Source of the DNA: Verrucomicrobiota bacterium
GTDB lineage: Bacteria; Verrucomicrobiota; Verrucomicrobiia; Opitutales; Oceanipulchritudinaceae
Direction of reading: 5' to 3'
Length of the DNA: 10,299 bases
Assembly: GCA_009908535.1 (NCBI GenBank)
Contig: JAAAOD010000182.1
Location: 1-10,299, forward strand
This document shows, piece by piece, positions 6,983 through 10,299 of the stretch. Below the pieces are notes generated by a model that did no database searches, had not been told where the DNA came from, and saw only the letters and a list, made by a program, of their open reading frames with translations. Each line of letters opens with the position of its first letter. Position 1 is the first letter of the stretch. The translations under genes and the position numbers were made by a program.

Positions 6983-7558
6983 ATGACCAACTTATTCCCC
7001 ACCAGCGTCACCCTTGATCAGCCGCATTGGCTGCACGCAGAGGAACTCGGAAAGCAGCCTCCCTTGCTGGATGAGGCAGGGCAAATGCGGCGGGTCCTTG
7101 AGCTGACGCGGAGGAACATCGAGGAAAAAACGGGCGGCCCCTTTGGCGCAGCCGTTTTTGACCGGGATTCCGGACAACTCATCTCCGCGGCTGTCAACCG
7201 CGTCCAGCCTCTCCACAATTCCACCGCCCACGCGGAAATGATCGCTCTGATGCTCGCGCAGAAGCGCATGGGCTCGGCAAGGCTGGATGAGAAGGGAAAG
7301 GCCTGTGTCCTCGTCACCTCCGCCCAGCCGTGTTCAATGTGTTTTGGCGCTCTCCCCTGGGCCGGCATCCGCAGGCTTGTCATCGGCGCCCGGCGGGAGG
7401 AAGTGGAAAGCATCGCCGGATTCGATGAGGGGCCGATGCCGGAAAAGTGGCCCGAGGCTCTGCGCGCGCGCGGAATCGAGGTGCGGCAGGACGTCCTGCG
7501 CGAGGAAGCGGTGGAGGCCCTGCGCCTCTACGCGGAATCTGGTGGCGATCCGTACTGA
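6983..7558 (+). CDS. Nucleoside/guanine deaminase, cytidine-deaminase fold
   Basis: This 191-aa zinc-dependent deaminase is of the guanine deaminase/tRNA adenosine deaminase superfamily. GGPFGAAVFDRDSG (about 51-64) is the substrate-side strand. TAHAEM holds the zinc His83 and the catalytic Glu85. PCSMC supplies zinc Cys117 and Cys120. NRVQPLHNSTAHAE and the downstream IAGFDEGPMPEKW look more like the guanine deaminase (GuaD-like) branch than TadA, so deamination of guanine or a related purine to salvage or use nitrogen is the best guess. The usual TSxEPC is TSAQPC here, a Glu-to-Gln change next to the zinc ligand but not the catalytic Glu. The ATG at 6983 gives about 34 residues before the core; an internal ATG at 7085 would give 157 aa, near the length of B. 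subtilis GuaD. I keep the longer start because the upstream residues read like a conserved N-terminal helix. Upstream in-frame codons to 6899 would run through the inverted repeat and are unlikely. No SD. Confidence 0.9.
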   Translation: MTNLFPTSVTLDQPHWLHAEELGKQPPLLDEAGQMRRVLELTRRNIEEKTGGPFGAAVFDRDSGQLISAAVNRVQPLHNSTAHAEMIALMLAQKRMGSARLDEKGKACVLVTSAQPCSMCFGALPWAGIRRLVIGARREEVESIAGFDEGPMPEKWPEALRARGIEVRQDVLREEAVEALRLYAESGGDPY

Positions 7559-7565
7559 GCTCAGT
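7554..7565. repeat. 12-bp perfect palindrome containing both convergent stop codons
   Basis: ACTGAGCTCAGT is self-complementary. It contains the deaminase TGA (7556-7558) and, on the other strand, the exbD TGA (7563-7561), with only 2 bp between them. With no loop and no T-tract it is not a standard intrinsic terminator. It may be a by-product of two genes meeting at their stop codons. Confidence 0.3.
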
Positions 7566-7983
7566 TGCCCGCGCTCACCGAGGTGACCGAAATTTTATCG
7601 GCGCCGACAAGTTTCGCCCGGTCCATCACCTGGACCATTTTTCCGGCGAGGGACCCGCGTTCCACCTGCATAATAACAGGGACATCCGCCTGCGAAATCG
7701 TGTTTTTCACGATGGTCTCCACCCGGTTCAAGGTGACGATGTCGCCCTCGTGGATGATCTGGTTATTCGCAGTGATGCGGAGGATGAGCGGCTCGTCTTT
7801 TTCCTCCTGCTGCTCGTCAGGGGGCTTCGGCGTCGGTTTGTCCACCCCGATGCCCTCCTCTTCCACGAAGACCGTGGTCACGATGAAAAAGATGAGGAGG
7901 ATAAAGACCATATCAATCATCGGGGAGATGTTGATATCGGTCTTTTCTTCTCCTCTGCGAATACGGTTGCGGCTACTCGACAT
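7561..7983 (-). CDS. exbD: ExbD/TolR-family biopolymer transport protein
   Basis: This small inner-membrane protein has 140 aa from the ATG at 7983. In the usual complex, ExbD or TolR works with ExbB or TolQ as an ion-driven motor that energises TonB-dependent uptake or outer-membrane maintenance. The sequence has the family layout: a short basic cytoplasmic tail, INISPMID with the essential membrane Asp24, one membrane helix (about 22-40, MVFILLIFFIVTTVF), a Pro/Glu-rich linker (about 47-62), and a C-terminal periplasmic domain ending in VMDRAKLVGADKISVTS. An in-frame GTG at 8004 would add seven residues; the ATG is preferred, though neither start has an SD. No exbB/tolQ or tonB lies next to it in the window, so its partner must be encoded elsewhere. 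It follows the antiporter gene on the same strand by 80 bp and seems to have its own -10 element. Confidence 0.93.
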   Translation of the reverse strand: MSSSRNRIRRGEEKTDINISPMIDMVFILLIFFIVTTVFVEEEGIGVDKPTPKPPDEQQEEKDEPLILRITANNQIIHEGDIVTLNRVETIVKNTISQADVPVIMQVERGSLAGKMVQVMDRAKLVGADKISVTSVSAGN

Positions 7984-8034
7984 GGTGAGATTCAACGCAA
8001 ACACTGCGGTGCGGTATTTCGAGACTCAAGCAAA

Positions 8035-8040
8035 ATTATA
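8035..8040 (-). promoter_or_regulatory. Perfect TATAAT -10 box upstream of exbD
   Basis: On the minus strand the gap between the antiporter stop (8064-8066) and exbD contains an exact TATAAT at 8040-8035. It lies in a locally AT-rich patch within otherwise GC-rich DNA, 30 nt before the GTG and 51 nt before the ATG. I see no good -35 hexamer 16-18 nt upstream, which lowers confidence. It suggests exbD can be transcribed without the antiporter gene. Confidence 0.35.
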
Positions 8041-8063
8041 GACACGGACCAAGGCGGCCCTGT

Positions 8064-9671
8064 TCAGCCTCTGCGGGCGGCGAAAACGCAGACTGCGCTG
8101 AAGAGGAGGGCTCCCGCCGGCAGCCAGAACGGACTCCCGTCCAGAAGGGCCGCGGGCAGAAATCCCAGCACGAGCGCGGCCGATCCGGCCAGCAGGGCGT
8201 AGGGAAGCTGGGTCCGTACATGATCGACCGGGTCGACCCCGCAGGCCACCGAGGAAACGAGGGTGGTGTCGCTGAAGGGCGAACAATGATCCCCGAAAAC
8301 CGCTCCGCTGAAAACGGCCCCGATGATCATGGGGATGCCCGCGGCAAGGGCGGAATCGGCACCGCCGGCAACCGTGAAGGCCAGCGGGATGGCCAGTGGC
8401 ATGAGCAGGCCCATCGTCCCCCAGGAAGTGCCGGTCATGAAGGCCACCACCGCCCCGGTCAGGAAGACCGCTCCCGGTAGAAGCCAGGAGGGCAGTTGCC
8501 CGCCCAGCGCTTCGGAGAGGTAGGCCGCCGTCCCGAGGTCGTTGAGGGTACTGCTCAGCGTCCAGGCGGCGAGGAGAATGAGAACAGGACCGAACAATCG
8601 CTGCATGCCCTCAAGGAAGACCTTCCCGCCGCTCGGACCGGTTGCCTCCTTTTCCTGCGGAAAGAAAAGCCATGCGGCAAAGGCGGCGAGGGCGCTGGCA
8701 ACGACCAGCACCGCCGGCACGCGCGCCTCCGCGAAGGCAAGGGCCAGATTCTCCATGCGCAGGGGCCATAACGGCACGCCCTGCCGGGCCATGCCGTCTG
8801 TGTAAATGCCGGCGAAGGTGACGGTAAGGAGAACCGCCAGCGGAACCCATACCCGCCAGAGGCCGGCCGAGCCAACCGGCGGCGGGGTCGCTCCGTCGTC
8901 CTTTCCGGTAGCTTCCGCTGCGCCCGCAACGGCCGCTTTCATCGGTCCGAAATTCCATTGCCGGACAATCGCCACCACCATGAGAAGGAGGGCGAACCAT
9001 GCGTAAAAATTGTGCGGCAGGCTCCGGAAAAACAAGCCGTAGGCGCTGCCTTCCCCCGCCCGACCAGCGAGGGCGAATCCCTCCCGGATCATTGCGAGCT
9101 GAAAAGCGATCCAGGTCGAGATGAAGGCAAGGCAGGCCACCGCCGCGCTGGTCGTATCCACAATGTAGGCGAGGCGCAGGCGGTCGACCCCGGCCGTACG
9201 GCTCAGGGGCTGGAAGATCCGCCCCACCATGAGACTGTTGGCAAGACCGTCGAAAAAACAGACGAGGCCGAAGAGGGCCGCTCCCGTTTCCACTTTGCGG
9301 GCCGAGGAACCGTGAAGGAGCCGGTGGAAAGCCGCCTGCAGGATCCCGCCGCGCTCCAGCAGATGGACAAATCCGCCAAGAACGAGGGTGAAGATCAGCG
9401 CCCCGCTCTTCCATGGACTGGCAAAGGTGGGGAGCAGGTGGTCGTCGACAAGGGCCAGCGGCACCCCCCAGAACCGCCCCTCGGCGAGAAGAAAACCGCC
9501 CGCAAGCGCCCCACCGATCAGGGAGAGGGCAATCCGCCGCGTCCCGAGGACCAGAATCAACGCGCATAAGCTTGGCCAGAGCGGGCGAAGAGGCATCTCC
9601 GGAGCCACGGCGAGGACAGCGGTTACTACCAGAATGAGCCCCCCGCCCACCCCTTTGTAAAGCCTACGCAT
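8064..9671 (-). CDS. Na+/H+ antiporter, NhaC family
   Basis: This polytopic inner-membrane protein has 535 aa and about a dozen hydrophobic segments. It matches the NhaC/PF03553 antiporter family, whose members exchange cytoplasmic Na+ for external H+ or couple such exchange to organic acids. Recognisable family segments (numbered from the ATG at 9671) are CFFDGLANSLMVGR (about 138-151), VDTTSAAVACLAFISTWIAF (171-190), FMTGTSWGTMGLLMP (411-425) and VFGDHCSPFSDTTLVSSVA (458-476), the last two being the conserved half-membrane motifs. The exact ion or substrate cannot be told from sequence; malate/lactate antiporters share the fold. The reading frame stays open upstream with ATGs at 9728, 9764 and 9782, but the outer ones would overlap rlmN. 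The first membrane helix starts soon after 9671, so I chose that. Divergent from rlmN across 91 bp; I saw no convincing promoter there, only a small CTTGC/GCAAG inverted repeat (9696-9707). exbD follows on the same strand. Confidence 0.92.
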   Translation of the reverse strand: MRRLYKGVGGGLILVVTAVLAVAPEMPLRPLWPSLCALILVLGTRRIALSLIGGALAGGFLLAEGRFWGVPLALVDDHLLPTFASPWKSGALIFTLVLGGFVHLLERGGILQAAFHRLLHGSSARKVETGAALFGLVCFFDGLANSLMVGRIFQPLSRTAGVDRLRLAYIVDTTSAAVACLAFISTWIAFQLAMIREGFALAGRAGEGSAYGLFFRSLPHNFYAWFALLLMVVAIVRQWNFGPMKAAVAGAAEATGKDDGATPPPVGSAGLWRVWVPLAVLLTVTFAGIYTDGMARQGVPLWPLRMENLALAFAEARVPAVLVVASALAAFAAWLFFPQEKEATGPSGGKVFLEGMQRLFGPVLILLAAWTLSSTLNDLGTAAYLSEALGGQLPSWLLPGAVFLTGAVVAFMTGTSWGTMGLLMPLAIPLAFTVAGGADSALAAGIPMIIGAVFSGAVFGDHCSPFSDTTLVSSVACGVDPVDHVRTQLPYALLAGSAALVLGFLPAALLDGSPFWLPAGALLFSAVCVFAARRG

Positions 9672-9762
9672 GGGCGCCAACCTGTGGGAATCCCGCTTGC
9701 TGGCAAGTTCCCATCGACATCCCGGCATTGCCTTCGCGGAGTCCGGGCCTTTGCTCGTTTCC

Positions 9763-10299
9763 ATGGCCTTCCAGCCTTCCATGCCCTCGCTCCTTGGCCT
9801 TCTCCCCGATGAGCTCGCCGCTTCCCTCGAGGCCGCCGGCTACCGCCGATTCCGGGCGGGCCAGGTTCTCGAGTGGCTCTACCGCAAACGGGTCGGTTCC
9901 TTCGCGGAGATGACCAACCTTCCGAAGTCGCTACGCGCATGGCTGGAAAAAACCTACGCCCTCTTTCCCAGTTCCCTCCTGCTGGTGAAACAGGCCGGGG
10001 ACATCACCGAAAAACTCCTCCTGAAGGGCGAGGACGGCCGCCTTGTCGAAACGGTCCTCATCCGCTACCCGCAGAGCGGCGTCGGCCTCGACACATCGCG
10101 AAGGACCCTCTGTGTCTCCTCGCAGGTCGGCTGCGCTTATGGTTGCAGGTTCTGCGCCTCGGGGCTGGCGGGCTTCAAGCGCGACCTTACCGCCGCTGAG
10201 ATCGTCGCCCAGTTCCTTCATATCGCCCGCCTCGAGGAAGGACGCGATCCCGACGCCGGCGGGGGCGACCGCGTGCCTTTCGACAACATCGTCTTCATG
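9763..10299 (+). CDS. rlmN: Dual-specificity 23S rRNA/tRNA adenine-C2 methyltransferase RlmN, N-terminal part (3' end outside window)
   Basis: The first 179 residues are visible and the frame is still open at the right edge; full-length relatives have about 350-390 aa. RlmN is a radical SAM enzyme that methylates C2 of A2503 in 23S rRNA and A37 in some tRNAs, aiding translational accuracy. The N-terminal accessory domain is present (YRRFRAGQVLEWLYRKRVGSFAEMTNLP, residues about 27-54 in two adjoining stretches), then VETVLIRYP and TLCVSSQVGCAYGCRFC. Its Cys124, Cys128 and Cys131 form the CxxxCxxC [4Fe-4S] motif, followed by ASGLAGFKRDL as in the family. The catalytic Cys pair that separates RlmN from Cfr-like paralogues lies partly beyond the window, but the sequence is RlmN-like. 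Start is either ATG 9763 or ATG 9781, six codons later; neither has an SD. It is divergent from the antiporter gene. Confidence 0.95.
   Translation, partial: MAFQPSMPSLLGLLPDELAASLEAAGYRRFRAGQVLEWLYRKRVGSFAEMTNLPKSLRAWLEKTYALFPSSLLLVKQAGDITEKLLLKGEDGRLVETVLIRYPQSGVGLDTSRRTLCVSSQVGCAYGCRFCASGLAGFKRDLTAAEIVAQFLHIARLEEGRDPDAGGGDRVPFDNIVFM

Noticed and set aside
7447..8202. Plus-strand 251-codon reading frame across the deaminase-exbD-antiporter junctions
   Set aside because: It crosses three well-supported genes in the wrong frame or strand and has no domain-like sequence.
9672..9782. Extended N-terminus of the antiporter starting at 9728, 9764 or 9782
   Set aside because: The added residues are hydrophilic and unlike the family, and the outer starts would overlap the rlmN 5' end; ATG 9671 sits just before the first membrane helix.
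1..10299. Mobile elements, phage genes, CRISPR repeats, toxin-antitoxin pairs or biosynthetic cluster
   Set aside because: No transposase, integrase, terminal repeats, direct-repeat arrays or clustered pathway genes are visible; almost all bases belong to ordinary genes with similar codon use.

Overview
The window is GC-rich, gene-dense bacterial chromosome with nine genes (two cut by the window edges) and almost no empty space. None of the eight visible gene starts has a convincing Shine-Dalgarno sequence. Several promoter-like elements sit so close to the start codon that the mRNA would be leaderless. High GC, weak SD use, a K+-dependent sodium-type membrane pyrophosphatase and an NhaC-type antiporter would fit a Verrucomicrobia/PVC-type bacterium, perhaps marine or salt-exposed. 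This assignment is inference: there is no rRNA or other phylogenetic marker here except part of rlmN.

Layout, left to right. (1) The C-terminal part of a GH2 beta-galactosidase (lacZ, +) runs in from the left edge. (2) It converges and overlaps by 16 bp with a minus-strand metallo-beta-lactamase-fold hydrolase that carries an N-terminal helix-turn-helix-like domain. (3) A short divergent gap leads to a plus-strand pair: an unrecognised 258-aa protein, then hppA, an ion-pumping pyrophosphatase. (4) hppA converges on an FAD-dependent aromatic-hydroxylase-type monooxygenase (-); their stop codons share bases. (5) A 126-bp divergent intergenic region holds a good candidate promoter for the monooxygenase and a perfect 7-bp inverted repeat in front of a cytidine/guanine-deaminase-fold gene (+). 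(6) The deaminase converges, 2 bp apart, on a lone exbD (-). (7) Upstream of exbD on the same strand is an NhaC-family Na+/H+ antiporter. (8) Divergent from it, the 5' part of rlmN (+) runs off the right edge.

Most genes are single transcription units in alternating orientation with ordinary metabolic or housekeeping roles. The one functional theme is cation bioenergetics: a predicted Na+-type pyrophosphatase, an Na+/H+ antiporter and an ExbD subunit of an ion-driven energiser lie within about 6.5 kb. They are not one operon, so joint action is only suggested. I found no mobile elements, CRISPR arrays, tRNA or rRNA genes, and no clear new defence or biosynthetic system. The points most worth following up are the unknown protein next to hppA, the HTH-hydrolase fusion, the solitary exbD with its own promoter, and the absence of SD sequences.
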